Shown here piece by piece: positions 1 through 11,997 of a stretch of DNA of 64,000 bases. Origin of the DNA: Inonotus obliquus (Eukaryota > Basidiomycota > Agaricomycetes > Hymenochaetales > Hymenochaetaceae). The notes under the pieces are model-generated. The model saw only the letters and a list, made by a program, of their open reading frames with translations, was not told the DNA's origin and ran no database searches. Numbering within the stretch: position 1 is the first letter of the stretch; every line of letters begins with the position of its first letter. A program made the translations under genes and the position numbers. Location: contig JAJHTX010000009.1 in the NCBI GenBank assembly GCA_032164295.1, positions 310,001 to 374,000 on the forward strand, in the 5' to 3' direction.

Positions 1-718
1 GATTACATGAGTATGGACAGATGGCCAGTAATTTTGTGTGTTGTGTAAGTATGGATCTTCATGGTTATCTTTCTCATTCTGTCTTATATGGTGTCTCGCT
101 CTATCCAACGCATTGAGATTCGACAGTCTCAACGCTTCTCTTTCTTCTGCTCGCTGTTGTATTTTTCTGTGTACGCGCTTCAACCTTCAACCCCCGCTCA
201 TCATCCCTCCCCTAATGTTCTGTCTTACGTTTTCTCGTCTTTCTCAGGTCTGTAGTGCTAGACACGCGTATGTGCTATTCGAATCGAATACATTTCATTG
301 TTGTATCAGTGAGACGAGACGCGGACTGTGCAGCTTACTGTATGTTCATCGTGTGTGAAATTCACGCGATTCCGGACCGAGACGAAGCAGAGCTGAGCAG
401 CTATGGATATTTTATAAATAGACGACTACACAAATTTTACCCAACTGTGCTTGACGTTATGTAATAATGTAAATGAAATTCCTGCGATATCATTGGTCAG
501 AATGGCGATCGGCGTCGAGCGATCGACGGACGATCGAATTCCTCTTTGGTGACGTGCAGTGACGATTTCGATTTCTAGAGATCTAAAAATGCAACCTTAC
601 CAGGTCTCTCCACTAGATCATGTAGAGGCTCAGTATTCCGTCATTGCATACGTATTCTGATCCTTTCTTTTGGAATATATAGTTTTCAATTCGTATTAGA
701 TAGGTGGTGTGTAACTTC
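1..718. other. Left-edge stretch without a supported gene
   Basis: Short overlapping frames around 38-464 have no recognisable domain or clear intron pattern. I see no gene here. The last part, after about 600, is the presumed promoter of the hemerythrin-domain gene that follows. Confidence 0.5.
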
Positions 719-1626
719 ATGCCCCTCTTGCGTCTTCCTACTGCCTCCCTCAAAAGTCAACTCTTCAGAGCTCAAGGATATCATCATTTCTCTCAACTCT
801 TTCGCCCTTCTTACCACATCTCACCTCCAAACACCAAAGCAAATCCTTTGTCTAGCATCCGCTTTACTCACCACAAAATGACCACACCGGCAGGAACAAT
901 TCCCAAAGGTGCCTTAACCTCCGCAATCGCAGAAGACCATCAAGAAATGTACGATTATTACGATCAATTCATAAAAACTCGGAGTATAGGAGATAATGAT
1001 AAAGCTGAGAGATGGGCTCGTCAACTTACTTGGGAAGTTGCTAGACATGCTGTTGGTGAAGAGATTGTGGTTTATCCTTTGATGGAGAAACACTTAGGTG
1101 AGGAAGGGTTGAAGCTTGCTAATGAGGATAGGGATGATCATCAGGTGAATATTCGTCCCTGCTTCGATAATGAATGAATATGATACTGACAAATAACGAT
1201 CTGGTATGTGTTGCGGTAGTTTGTGAAAGAGAAGTTATATGAGATCGATAGCGCCCAAGTTGGTTCGGAAGAATACGACACTCTACTCAAAGTAATCATG
1301 GAACATCTGCACAAACACAACGATAACGAGGAAACTAAGGACTTACCTCTCCTCGAACCCGCCATCGGGTCGGAAGGGAGTCAAAAGGCAGCAAAGGACT
1401 TCAAAATGACTAAGAAATTCGTACCAACTCGGTGAGCCACTTTCATTTCAAATCTTCTAATAACACTAACCTAGATTACCTCTTGTAAAATAGCCCTCAT
1501 CCCGGTGCACCAAATCGACCTCCTCTTGAAACGTTTGCAGGATTTTTGGCTGCGCCTATTGATAAATTGAAGGATGTTTTTGCGAAGTTCCCGACGGAGG
1601 AGATGATGAAAGAGGTGGAGTCTTGA
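719..1626 (+). CDS. Hemerythrin/HHE cation-binding domain protein
   Basis: Three exons: 719-1144, 1220-1431 and 1494-1626, with GT-AG introns of 75 and 62 nt. The domain is a four-helix bundle that binds a di-iron centre. Its spaced ligands are visible: a His in EDHQEMYDYYDQF, a His and Glu in ARHAVGEEIVVYPLME, a His in DDHQ just before intron 1, and HLHKHNDNEE in exon 2. Two starts are possible. ATG 719 gives 256 aa and adds an Arg/Ser/Leu-rich, acid-poor leader (MPLLRLPTASLKSQLFRAQ) that looks like a mitochondrial presequence. ATG 878 gives a 203-aa protein that begins just before the domain. Single-domain fungal HHE proteins are mostly uncharacterised, so oxygen or iron handling is only a family-level guess. 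Confidence 0.8.
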
Positions 1627-2348
1627 AGTCGGAATTCGGAGCTTTCCGAAAGTAGTCAAACTGTATGGTATGGGCATGAGAAAATCCAATGCTAAAGGCT
1701 GCTAAAGGGCGTCCTCCGATCAGTGATTTGTGCTGGTTCGGCATTCACATTGTATAACATGTATACAATCTTGTGCCACGAGGCACATCAGGTGAGTCGC
1801 GTACAACCATTGTCGAAGGTTGATGAGAGATAGAATCAGAGGAAAGGAAGGTGGGTCTACAGACAATATTGATACGTATCGAATGTCCATGTGTATAACG
1901 AACTCAAGAATTCAAGAATTCTCTTGTATCTCCATCTCTTGATTATCTTGGTATTGCTTCTCAAGCACCGTTTGCGGAACTTAATCACTGTGATCACTTC
2001 TCGGAAATAACTCTCCCTTCTTCGAATCGTATCTTCGTATCTACCATCATCGCTTGTTGGCCCAAATTTTGGGAATTAGATAGTCCTTTTGATGTTAGTG
2101 AACTTCTTTTATGATGCGCGCGCGAAGTTGTTGTAGGAAGCTGAGGTGGTGAGAGAATACTAACGATCCGGTGATAAAATATAAAGTTTAAGTAAGACTA
2201 CATCTTTGATATAGAAGTATATCAATCACCTCGTCTTGTCTTGTCTCGCCTCCTCTCCCCTCATCCCAAGCCCCACCCCACCTCCCGATCAGTCCTCTCA
2301 GCCCAACAACACAACCCAGCTTTCAGTCAACAACCACTAAGAAACAAA
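1627..2348. promoter_or_regulatory. Intergenic stretch with AAD1 promoter
   Basis: No gene seen. A TATAAAG box lies at 2180-2186, about 170 bp upstream of the AAD1 start, followed by a pyrimidine-rich leader. The upstream sequence does not resemble the promoters of AAD2 and AAD3. Confidence 0.5.
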
Positions 2349-3752
2349 ATGTCACTTTGGACACCCCCACCTCCCGCACCAACTCCACTAGCACGTTATC
2401 GTGTCCTGTCCCCACTCGCAAGCGTACGAGTCTCACCACTCCAATTAGGTGCTATGAGCATTGGTGATCAGTGGGATAAGATCGGTATGGGTGCTATGGA
2501 TAAGGAATCATCGTTCAAGTTACTTGATGCGTATTTTGATGCCGGTGGGAATTTTATTGATACTTCTAATAATTAGTGAGTTATTTTGTTTGATTTTTTT
2601 GATGGGTTTGATGACCGGTCGAATACGTTGGCGCGGGCTGTTGATGGTGATGTGTTGTGATACTGATTGTGTCTGTGTGTCATCTTGTAGTCAGGATGAA
2701 ACTTCGGAGATGTTTATTGGTGAATGGGCTGAGAAACGTGGGATTCGTGACCAGCTCGTCATCGCAACAAAGGTTAGTTTCATCGCGTTCTTATTCTTCA
2801 TGGGCCACGTTACTCACATCCTTTCCGCTTCATATTTAGTACACGACAAATTACAAGCGCGCAGCTGAGGATATCACGCACAAAGTCAACTACACAGGAA
2901 ACAATGCAAAGTCACTCAAAGTCAGCGTGGAAGAGAGTTTGAAGAAATTACGTACTTCGTATATCGATATTCTCTATCTTCACTGGTGGGACTGGCAAAC
3001 CTCAATCGAAGAGGTCATGGACAATCTCCACCATCTCGTCGCACAGGGTAAAGTCCTCTATCTCGGAATCTCGGATTCACCTGCCTGGGTCGTCTCCGCT
3101 GCGAATCAGTACGCGAGGGATCACGGAAAGACTCCGTTCGTCATTTATCAGGGAGCGTGGAACATCCTGGACCGTAGCTTCGAACGCGATATTATCCCGA
3201 TGGCACGTACACTCGGACTTGCCCTCGCACCATGGAACGTCCTTGCAGCCGGTCGACTTCGCACCGACGCAGAAGAGGAAAAACGTCTTGCTTCTGGGGA
3301 GAAAGGTCGAACTCTGACGCAGCCTGAATGGAAACGGAGCGAAGATGAAAGAAAGGTGAGTGCGGCGCTGGAGAAGGTCGCGAAGGAGGTTGGTACGGAG
3401 TATATTACCGCTGTCGCGATCGCATACGTGATGCAGAAAACACCCCATGTATTCCCGATCATTGGTGGACGTAAAGTCGAGCATCTCCTGGCGAACATCG
3501 AGGCACTCAAGATCTCGCTTTCGGACGAGCAAATCAAGTACATCGAGAGTATTCTTCCGTTCGATCCGGGATTCCCTACTTGGTTCATCGTAAGCAACTT
3601 CCATTCAGTGTCTGTGTTTGCCCTTGCTGAAAGATCATTGATAATTGCAGGGTGACGGAACTCCGAATAGGGAATGCTTCTTGTACGACGTTGTTTCGCA
3701 TTGGGACCGTTGGCCACAGAAACAAGCTATCCGACCTGCTCCCAACGCGTGA
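2349..3752 (+). CDS. Aryl-alcohol dehydrogenase (NADP+), copy AAD1
   Basis: Exons 2349-2575, 2691-2772, 2840-3589 and 3651-3752 give 386 aa, the usual length of white-rot aryl-alcohol dehydrogenases. It is an aldo-keto reductase that interconverts benzyl alcohols and aldehydes with NADP(H), probably in the cytosol. The catalytic tetrad is visible: Asp in FIDT, Tyr completed across intron 1 (NNY), Lys in VIATK, and His in LYLHWWDW. The C-terminal cofactor-binding stretch [18 protein letters not shown] is intact. It is the first and most divergent of four tandem copies: its second residues read MSLWTPPP, and it has SNN rather than ANN before the catalytic Tyr. Intron 1 is longer (115 nt) than in its sisters. 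AAD is a clear family call; the exact substrate is not readable. Confidence 0.92.
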
Positions 3753-4832
3753 AAGGATGCCGCGTAGTTATGATAAGGTTGTTCTCGCTACGGTTGATCA
3801 TTGATCATTAAAGCAGATGTCACTAGTACTTGTAAGCAAATGAATACCAGAATGAGTTTGTACAGTACTTACAGCTTCGAGCTTCATGGTCAAGAGATAG
3901 ATTTGGTATTTATGAATGTAAACGAGGTGGGGTTGCGAGTCTTAGTTGGTGGTAAACGCGTTGAAATTGAAACGCGTAGCCCGTGAGAACCAGAAACCAG
4001 AATAGGCATAGCCCAGCTAACGTAACTCCGATACTTTCTTTAGAGACCGGCTACCACTTCGGTTGTGAATTTGAAACCCGGACGGAGAAAAGAAACTCAG
4101 TAACCCTATCCCACACGTAGTTCGTTTAAAATTGCAAGTCGAAGATTCAGAGAAGTCTTATGGAATTGGGCTTGAACGATTACGACGTGCATAGGCCGAT
4201 GCTTTTTGCAGCCTGAAGGATTCTCCGGAGTGAAAATGGGAATGGGGATGAAGATATTGATATACTGTTTGGATAAATCGTCGCGAGAGCCCTGTATGTG
4301 GACCAAAATGTCCAAAGGCCAAAAGGGACCCATAACTACTGTGTCAGGAAGGAGCCAATATTGTTACACAAGACAGACATAGACACACAGACGTATAAAT
4401 GACCTTTTTATCTTGTAGCTCCTTTCGGCAACTTGTAATCTCAGCCATAATGCGTATCTAAAATACTCTCCACCTCCGTAATCCTCATCATGTAACTTTT
4501 TGGTAAATGGGGAAGGTATTTATCAGATGCGACTTTCCTACTGTCAAGGAACATTCCCACAATACCATTATTGCTTCCGTTTCCGCGTCGGAAAAGTCGA
4601 TGCCGTCTTGCCAGACAGTGACGCGTCCAGTACGGGCAGAGAACGGAATTGGTTTTAGAAGTCTGAATAAGCCGGTTGTGAGACAAGGGTGAGGATGCTG
4701 CTAGTGGCGGATAGAATGAGGATGAAAAGGTATAAATATGGGAGAAGATCTTGGGCATGGAATTATATCCTCAAAGCTTTTCACCTCGTCTCAAAACCTC
4801 CTTTGACCTAGCCTCAACACTAGTTGTCGAGA
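3753..4832. promoter_or_regulatory. AAD1-AAD2 spacer with duplicated AAD2 promoter
   Basis: No gene seen. The part from about 4440 to 4832 is a diverged copy of the segment upstream of AAD3 (about 7510-7937). Both share the stretch around TCATCATGTAA, an AAGGTA motif, GACTTTCCT, and a TATAAATA box (4731-4738 here). The TATA box sits about 100 bp upstream of the AAD2 start. The AAD duplications therefore carried their promoters along. Confidence 0.7.
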
Positions 4833-6174
4833 ATGTCGAGCTTTTATATTCCCCCTCCTCCTGCACCGACGCCTCTGGCTCGCTATCGAGTTTTGTCCCC
4901 GCTTGCTGGTGTACGCGTCTCGCCACTCCAGTTGGGAGCCATGAGTATTGGTGACCAGTGGCATAATATCGGTATGGGTGCTATGAATAAGGAGGCATCC
5001 TTCAAACTGCTCGACGCGTTCTTTGATGCTGGTGGAAATTTCATCGACACGGCCAACAACTAGTATGTGATTTTGCCCTCGCGCGGATACGAGAGGGGAC
5101 TGATTAATGTGGTTGCAGTCAGGATGAAACGTCCGAGAAGTTCATTGGTGAATGGGCAGAGAAACGCGGTATTCGTGACCAGCTAGTTATCGCTACGAAG
5201 GTTAGTCTTTGTATTTCGTTCCTATTCGTTTCACTGACGACACCCCTGCTTCAATCTTAGTTTACGACGAACTTCAAACGCGTAGCTGACGACGTCAAGA
5301 CGAAGGTCAACTACACAGGGAACAATGCAAAGTCACTGAAAGTCAGCGTCGAAGCGAGTCTGAAGAAATTACGCACTTCGTATATCGATATTCTCTACAT
5401 GCACTGGTGGGATTGGCAAACTTCCATCGAAGAAGTTATGAATAACCTCCACAACCTCGTCGCCGAGGGTAAGGTCCTCTATCTCGGCGCCTCGGATACT
5501 CCCGCCTGGGTTGTTTCCGCCGCGAATCAGTATGCAAGAGATCACGGAAAGACACCGTTCGTCATCTATCAGGGTGCTTGGAACGTCCTTGACCGCAGCT
5601 TTGAGCGTGAGATTATCCCAATGGCACGTACCCTCGGACTCGCTCTTGCACCATGGTACGTTCTTGCAGGTGGTCGTCTTCGCACTGACGCAGAAGAGGA
5701 AAGCCGTCTCGCCTCCGGAGAGCACGGTCGAGCTATCATTGAAACTGATTGGAAGCGCAATGAGAATGAAAAGATTATGAGTGCGGCGCTGGAGAAGGTC
5801 GCGAAGGAGGTCGGTACGGAACATATTACTGCTGTGGCGATCGCATACGTGATGCAGAAGACACCCCACGTATTCCCGATTATTGGTGGACGCAAAGTCG
5901 AGCATCTAATGGCGAACATCGAAGCGCTTAAGATCACTCTCTCAGACGAACAGATTAAGTATATAGAGAGCGTTATCCCATTCCAACCGGGATTCCCTGT
6001 GTCATTGATTGTAAGCCGCTTTCTTTAGTGCTTTCATAATGCTCAAGCTTACTTACTGAATTAAAATTATAGGGTGACGGAACTCCAGAAAGGCCATTCA
6101 TCTCATACGATTGTGCTGCGCACTGGGACCGTTGGCCGCAGAAACAGGCTATTCGATCTTCTCCCAATGTGTGA
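4833..6174 (+). CDS. Aryl-alcohol dehydrogenase (NADP+), copy AAD2
   Basis: Exons 4833-5062, 5119-5200, 5261-6010 and 6073-6174 give 387 aa. All intron positions and phases match the other copies. The aldo-keto reductase tetrad is Asp72, Tyr77, Lys104 and His152 (in LYMHWWDW). The N terminus [19 protein letters not shown] is shared with AAD3 but not AAD1, so AAD2 and AAD3 are recent sisters. It has a good TATAAATA box at 4731-4738. A natural variant worth noting is APWYVLAGG where the sisters have APWNVLA. It is predicted to be active, reducing aromatic aldehydes during lignin or aromatic breakdown, as known for this family. Confidence 0.92.
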
Positions 6175-6976
6175 AGGTTCTGTAAATAGCTATGTTTAAA
6201 ATAAGCTTTAAGTGTGAAAGACATTATGAATGGAATTCGGGAAGAATAGAAAAATTTGTAGCCATCATTGCATGATCGATTTCCCTTGACTTCAGAATCA
6301 ACTGCCATTGCGTTGCACGAGGATATGATGATTAAGAGATTAGCCTCACTGTTTTGGATGAAACTCTTATCTTGTCAGTGTCGGCGACTTTATTTGCACA
6401 TTCCACTTGGTCCTGAACAAGCGTACGAGTTCAAAGGTTGCCTGCGCCTTCTTCTCCCTTATTTCGTTGTAGTAGTCGCCAATATGCCGGCAGACGAATT
6501 GACACCCATGTGCTTCTGTGTGGTGAGACAAAACAAACTTGGAATCGAGCTTTCGAACTGTGGTAGGTGATAGATTCGTGACAAAAATAGATGAGACTGA
6601 CAGAGAGTCTTCCTTAGAGTTGTAGTGAATGCCCGTGTGAACCAGTAACCGGAATCAGAGTAGACTTGACCCGATGATCCAGGACCGAGTTTGATTACCG
6701 TGATCCATGTCGGCAATCACTTTGGTTATGTAGATTATGAAAACCAGAGAAGGATTCGAAATGGCTCGACCATCTATCCGACGCATAGCTGGTCAACAAA
6801 CGGGGCCTATCAACGGATAGATTGAGTCTGTATGCAATACACCAAGAAGACTACCGAGTCTTTCCAGAGCGGAAAAAAGGGAGAGAAAGGGAAAGAGGGT
6901 GGGGATGGGGATGACTGTTGCTGTTGAAGCAAGACACTTATGTAAGTGTTACATAAGAGGAACACTACATGACACA
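6175..6976. other. Spacer between AAD2 and a small TIR element
   Basis: No convincing gene. Short frames at 6268-6570 and 6459-6716 lie opposite each other and lack domains. The segment ends where the TA-flanked element begins. Confidence 0.4.
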
Positions 6977-6978
6977 TA

Positions 6979-7459
6979 CAGTCGAACCTGTGGACAAGCA
7001 TAGCCCTCGGTGGACAGGTTCGGCTATGCTTAACTACAGGTTATGCTAGTACACGTCATTATATAATACCTAGTCCTTCTAAATATGGAAAGTTAAGCAA
7101 CATAAACTGTCGACATGTGACTTCCAATTACATTTTCTTTCACACATCAGTTTTTGGAATACAATATGCCAAATTGGGATAAGAGAAAATGCTTTCTTGA
7201 CCCTTAGTTGCCTTTAAAAATTCGTCCCGGATCGAAATTAGTCACACTTTCTCTACATTAGGCAACAAAAGATCACCTGATTACCTCCCGGTAAGCATTA
7301 TTTCATTAGGACTTCCCCAAAAACGTTATGCTATATGCTTATATGGAATTATGCTTATTAGACCCTGATTTTACTGTCTACCGACTCGGTGGGCAAAATT
7401 TTCTATGCTTACACACAGGTTATGCTTATCCACGGTATGCTTATCCACAGGTTCGACTG
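6979..7459. mobile_element. MITE-like element with mariner/pogo-type ends (481 bp)
   Basis: The left end reads CAGTCGAACCTGTGGA and the right end is its reverse complement, TCCACAGGTTCGACTG. Both ends are flanked by TA (6977-6978 and 7460-7461), the target duplication typical of Tc1/mariner and pogo elements. Subterminal AGCATA/TATGCTT motifs repeat near both ends. It encodes no transposase, so it is non-autonomous. It sits upstream of AAD3, between that gene's duplicated promoter and AAD2. Confidence 0.8.
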
Positions 7460-7937
7460 TACAAGAAATAGAGCAGGTCAGGATAGTATAATGTTGTAAG
7501 TATCTAACCTTTCCTTTCGGTAACTCGAAACCTCCAGTCATAGTGCAAATTAGTAATATTCTCCAAATCATCGTAATTTTCATCATGTAATCTTCTGGCA
7601 GATAAGGAAGGTAGTTCTCAGAGGTGACTTTCCTGTCCAGGAAGATCCTCACATGCACCACATCTACTATATTTGCTCCTGCTTCTTCGTCAGGTCAGTT
7701 GATGCCGTCTTGCCAGGGAGTGACGCGTCCAGTATCTCCGGGCAGAGAACGGAATTGGTTTTGGACGTCTGAATAAGCCGATTGTAAGACAAAGGTGAGG
7801 ATGCTGCTAGTGGCGGCAAGAAATTAAGAATGAGGATGAAAAAGTATAAATATTGGAGAAGATATTGGGCATGGAGTTGTATCCTCAAACCTTTTCACCT
7901 CGTCTCAAACTAGCCTCAACACTAGTAGTTGTCGAGA
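7460..7937. promoter_or_regulatory. AAD3 promoter, duplicate of the AAD2 promoter
   Basis: From about 7510 this is collinear with 4440-4832. It keeps the CATCATGTAA, AAGGTAGTTCTCAGAGGTGA and GACTTTCCTGTCCAGG stretches and a TATAAATA box at 7845-7852, about 93 bp before the start codon. The AAGGTAGTTCTCAGAGGTGA block recurs upstream of AAD4 at about 20670-20700, so it may be a shared control sequence or just a relic of duplication. Confidence 0.65.
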
Positions 7938-8500
7938 ATGTCGAGTTTTTATATTCCCCCTCCTCCTGCACCGAGCCCTCTGGCTCGCTATCGGGTTTTG
8001 TCCCCGCTTGCCGGTGTACGCGTCTCGCCGCTTCAGTTGGGAGCCATGAGTATTGGTGACCAGTGGGGTAAGATTGGTATGGGTGCCATGGATAAAGAGG
8101 CGTCCTTCAAGTTGCTCGATGCGTTCTTCGATGCCAGTGGAAATTTTATTGATACGGCGAACAACTAGTATGTACACCTTGTTCTCGCGTGGCCATGAGT
8201 TAAAGACTGATGTGTTTGTCTCATACTATAGTCAGGATGAAACGTCTGAGATGTTTATCGGTGAATGGGCTGAGAAACGTGGAATTCGTGACCAGCTCGT
8301 CATCGCAACGAAGGTCAGTTCTCACATTTCGTTGTTAGTGGATCATTTCGATGACTATTTCCCTGCTTCAATTTTAGTTCACGATGAACTACAAGCGCGC
8401 AGCTACCGATATCAAGACCAAGGTCAACTACACTGGAAACAATGCAAAATCGCTCAAGGTCAGCGTCGAAGAGAGTCTGAAGAAATTACGCACTTCGTAC

Positions 8501-8513
8501 ATCGACATTCTCT
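8501..8513. repeat. Left target-site duplication of the LINE
   Basis: ATCGACATTCTCT occurs here and again at 19332-19344, flanking the LINE. The last T merges with the T tract, so the duplication is 12 or 13 bp. Confidence 0.9.
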
Positions 8514-8532
8514 TTTTTTTTTTTTTTTTTTT
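8513..8532 (-). repeat. LINE poly(A) tail, read as 20 T on the + strand
   Basis: An uninterrupted run of 20 T directly abuts the left target duplication. This marks the 3' end of a minus-strand retrotransposon made by target-primed reverse transcription. Confidence 0.9.
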
Positions 8533-8944
8533 AAATGTATTTATTACGCGCGTCAGTAATTCTAGTTACAAGTGCGCGGCAGACAAAATCTACGTGGTGG
8601 TGTGAACTCTAAGAGTGGTGAAGTAAGAAAAGCAGAGAGAAAGGTAGTAGTATGGTGCTCTAAAGAAAGGACTAAAGGGCGCGACGCTGGGGAGGTAGGG
8701 GAATTAGAAGGAATAACAGAAACTATTTTTGAATGTATTTACTGTAGACTTAGGTAAGCCTAATAAAGTTATTTACGAAAAATTGCCCGTTTCGGAAAAG
8801 TTTGTTTAGGGCCGGTCATAATCATATAAACATACGACTTAGAAGAAAATTGGAGATTAAGAGAATAAGGGAAACAGGTAAGATAGGAGTGTGGAGGGGA
8901 TAGTATTAACGGGGGGGAGGGAAACATAACCAAGTCATAAACAA
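8533..8944 (-). other. LINE 3' untranslated region
   Basis: Lies between the ORF2 stop (8945-8947) and the poly(A) tail. Purine-rich tracts on the + strand around 8600-8930; no coding signal. Confidence 0.7.
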
Positions 8945-11792
8945 TTAAGAATCTGACCTTGTGAGTTGCCGTGCCCATTCCAGAGGCGTCTCCGCCTCTG
9001 GTCCCAGTTCCTCTTGAGCGTAGTTGCGTGCGATCCCTAAGTCTATGTGGTCGTCGCGAGTGTCCAGGCCCTCTTCTTCCATCCGCGCGTACGCCGAGGC
9101 TATGGCCTCGGCGGAGGCTCGGTCCGTGATGAAGAAAGGTGTGGTTTCCTTCAGCCAGTCTGCAAGGGGTCCGAGGTTTCTATCCTCGGCCCATTCGGTG
9201 TAGTGTGCAGGCGGACGCGTGGTGGCCGGCCAGTTTAGCGTCCTAGCCAGGACCTCGCATCCGCCGAGTATGTGTGCTGGGGATTGTACTGGCCATGGGG
9301 GGTGGTTGTGCCAGCGACAGTGGATGGTGATGCCGTGTTGTAGGCGATACTCCCTGGGGAGCCGTTTGAAGAAGCCGCCAAACGGGCTGGCGTTGCATAG
9401 TACTTGGGCGACACGTGCAATGTCCTTTCGGTGCCGGGCGAGCTTCAGTAGTTTTCTGGGTTTCCTCGAGGCAGGGCCATTGATGCCGAGGTACTGTGGT
9501 CTGTTGTCGGTGGAACGGCTGATCTCGCCGTTCCAGGAGGCTAGGAGTTTGTCGACTGCCTTCTCTAGCAGAGCGGCAGTGGAGGGGAGTTCGCTCGTTG
9601 GGGGGAGGTTCGCCGCTTCCTTTGCCAACCTATCTGCCAACTCACTGCCGCTGATGCCCGCGTGGCCGGGGCACCAGTGGAAGTGGATATGCACGGTTGG
9701 TAAGGCGTCGAGCAGGGTCTGAGTTCCCTTCCTCCATTCCTGGAGTCGGTGTGCGCCTGGCACGCTCTGCCATTTCTCGAGGAGGTTGAGGGCCGGTAGT
9801 GAGTCGGAGAGGAAGTGTATTTCCCTCGGGGGTGTGTCTGATGTGGGGAGGTGGCGCGCTGTCCAGGTTGGCGCAGTTGCCAGCGCCATGATCTCGCAGT
9901 CCGTGGCTGTGGTTAGAGCGGCAGCCGCCATCTTCCTTGTGGCGATGGTGTTGCCGTCGTAGAGGATGACTGAGGAGGCGCCCGCTTTGCGGCGCGCCTG
10001 TGTTGCTTTCACTGAGCCGTCCGTGAAGACTAGCAGGCGGCTAGTGTTACCGGACAGATCCATCGCCGCTTGGATGTATTCCTGGCGCGTGTCGGAGTCT
10101 GTCGGTGTGGTTGGGGTGTGGAAGTGTACTCGTCCTTCGGAGAAGGCCAGAGGTTCTTCCCAGGGGGCATGCGTGTACACGGGAACTGGTTGGGCATTCG
10201 GCACTCGGTCTCTAAAAGAAAAGGAAATTACACTATTTCTATTACCTATATGTTTTTTATGAAGAGCGGAAAGTGGCCTTAGCCCATGGTTATGTGGTGT
10301 ACGGTAGTGTCTGAGGGCGGCTTTAGTTTTCAAGAGTTCTAGAGAAAATTTAAGGGGGGGGAGAGAAATAAGGAAATTTGTAGTTATACTGTTTGCGCCG
10401 CGGTAGACCCCAAGGATCCACCTCGCGGCGCTGTCTTGTACTTTCTGGAGGGAGGCGACAATCGTCTTTTGACGACTGCCGTGGTACCATACCGTTGATC
10501 CCCAGGTGAGGATGGATTGTACGCAGGCGATGTATAGCCTGCGGAGTAGTTCAGGGGACATCCCCCTCTGGGTGTTGGCGATGAGGCGCATGGCGGCTAG
10601 GGTGGAGAAGGCTTTGGCCTTCATCCTTTCTGTATGTTCCCTGAAGTTGAGGTGTGGGTCGAACCAGATGCCGAGCCAGTGCATGGGGTATTGGGGCTTG
10701 ACCGTTGCATCCTCCAGTGTGACGACTAAGTCGGCCCCGTCTGGAGTGGTGTCTCGTTGTCGCCTGAAGTGGATGACATCTGACTTCTCCGCCTCAATGT
10801 CCATGTTGCGGCTGCGGAGTCTGTCTCGGAGGAGTTTGCATGCCTTCGCCAGTACACGGCAGTTTTCGGCGTAGTCGCTGGACCAGGTTACCAGTAGGTG
10901 GTCGTCCACGTACGCTATGATTTCTGTCCTTGCGACTCGACGTGCGGCTTCTAGGGCTTCTCTGGCATAGATGGTGGCTAGGATGGGGGAGATGGGGGAG
11001 CCTTGTGGTGTTCCTACATCGGGTTTGGGCTGTGGGTCAAGGGTGATGCCGTCGAAAGACAGGGCTACTTCCCTCTTCGTCATGAAGGAGTAGATCCATG
11101 TGTTCGTGTCCGTCGGGCAGCCTAGGGAGTCCAGGGTTTCCCTCAGCTTGGTGGGTTCGACCTTGTCGAAGAAACCTTGAATGTCAACCGCTAAGGCCGA
11201 GCACTTCAGGTTCCTTCTCCATGCTGTCTCCACTAGGTTAGTTAGTGAGAGGGCCGCGTCGTGAATGGCGTGTCCCTGGCGTCTGCCGAATTGATTTGGC
11301 GGTAGCCATTTCTCTGTGTTCGCCAGGAATTGCAGACGGTTAGCTATCATCTTCTCCATGATTTTACCGAGCATCTCCTCCAGTGTGATTGGTCTGTAGG
11401 ACCTTGGCGCGAAAGGATCCTTCTTGTTGGGTTTGCGAATCATTACTACCTTCGCCGCCCGCCATGTTTTCGGGTGGTGCCCTAGACGTAAGCAGTCGTT
11501 GAAGAGTGAGAGAAACTCGTTAGGCAATTCCGTCAGCAGCCACTTGAGTGGGCGGTAGCCTATTTCTGAGAGGCCAGGAGCGGAGAGGTTGGACGTGTGT
11601 CGAATTGCGTCCATCATCTCCTTCCTAGTGAAGGGAGGTGACCGCCGCTCGCTGTTGTTGTCGCAGGTGTTGGTTGGAGGTGGGGGGTCCGCTTGTGTGG
11701 GTGGGAAGTAGGTCTGGCGGAACAATTCACCTTTCTCCATGTCTGTTCGTGTGAAGCCGTCCCTGGTCCTGAGCGACGGTATTGGCGTGGGG

Positions 11793-11800
11793 CGAATGCC
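11793..11800. repeat. Left 8-bp target duplication of the hAT element
   Basis: CGAATGCC lies directly outside the left inverted repeat and again at 16244-16251 outside the right one. Eight bp is the hallmark of hAT transposons. Confidence 0.93.
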
Positions 11801-11997
11801 TAGGGTTCCGCAGCGTACGTATACAGATACGCGCGTAAAGACAAGACACAGTACGGATTACGATCCGTGCTTTACGCTGCGTATTTTTTATTTTGGGGTG
11901 AGCTACGGAAACGCATCGGGAGTATACGGCAATACGCCGTATATACGACACCAAGAAGGAAGTACACAATATAATAACAAGAAATAAGAGAGATGCT

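Noticed and set aside
38..464. Overlapping frames of 64-106 codons at the left edge
   Set aside because: No domain, no splice pattern and no consistent start; likely chance.
3077..3604. Long antisense frames opposite every AAD copy (also 5369-5905 and 21667-22080)
   Set aside because: They recur at the same place in each copy because the sense codons are conserved; no independent gene features.
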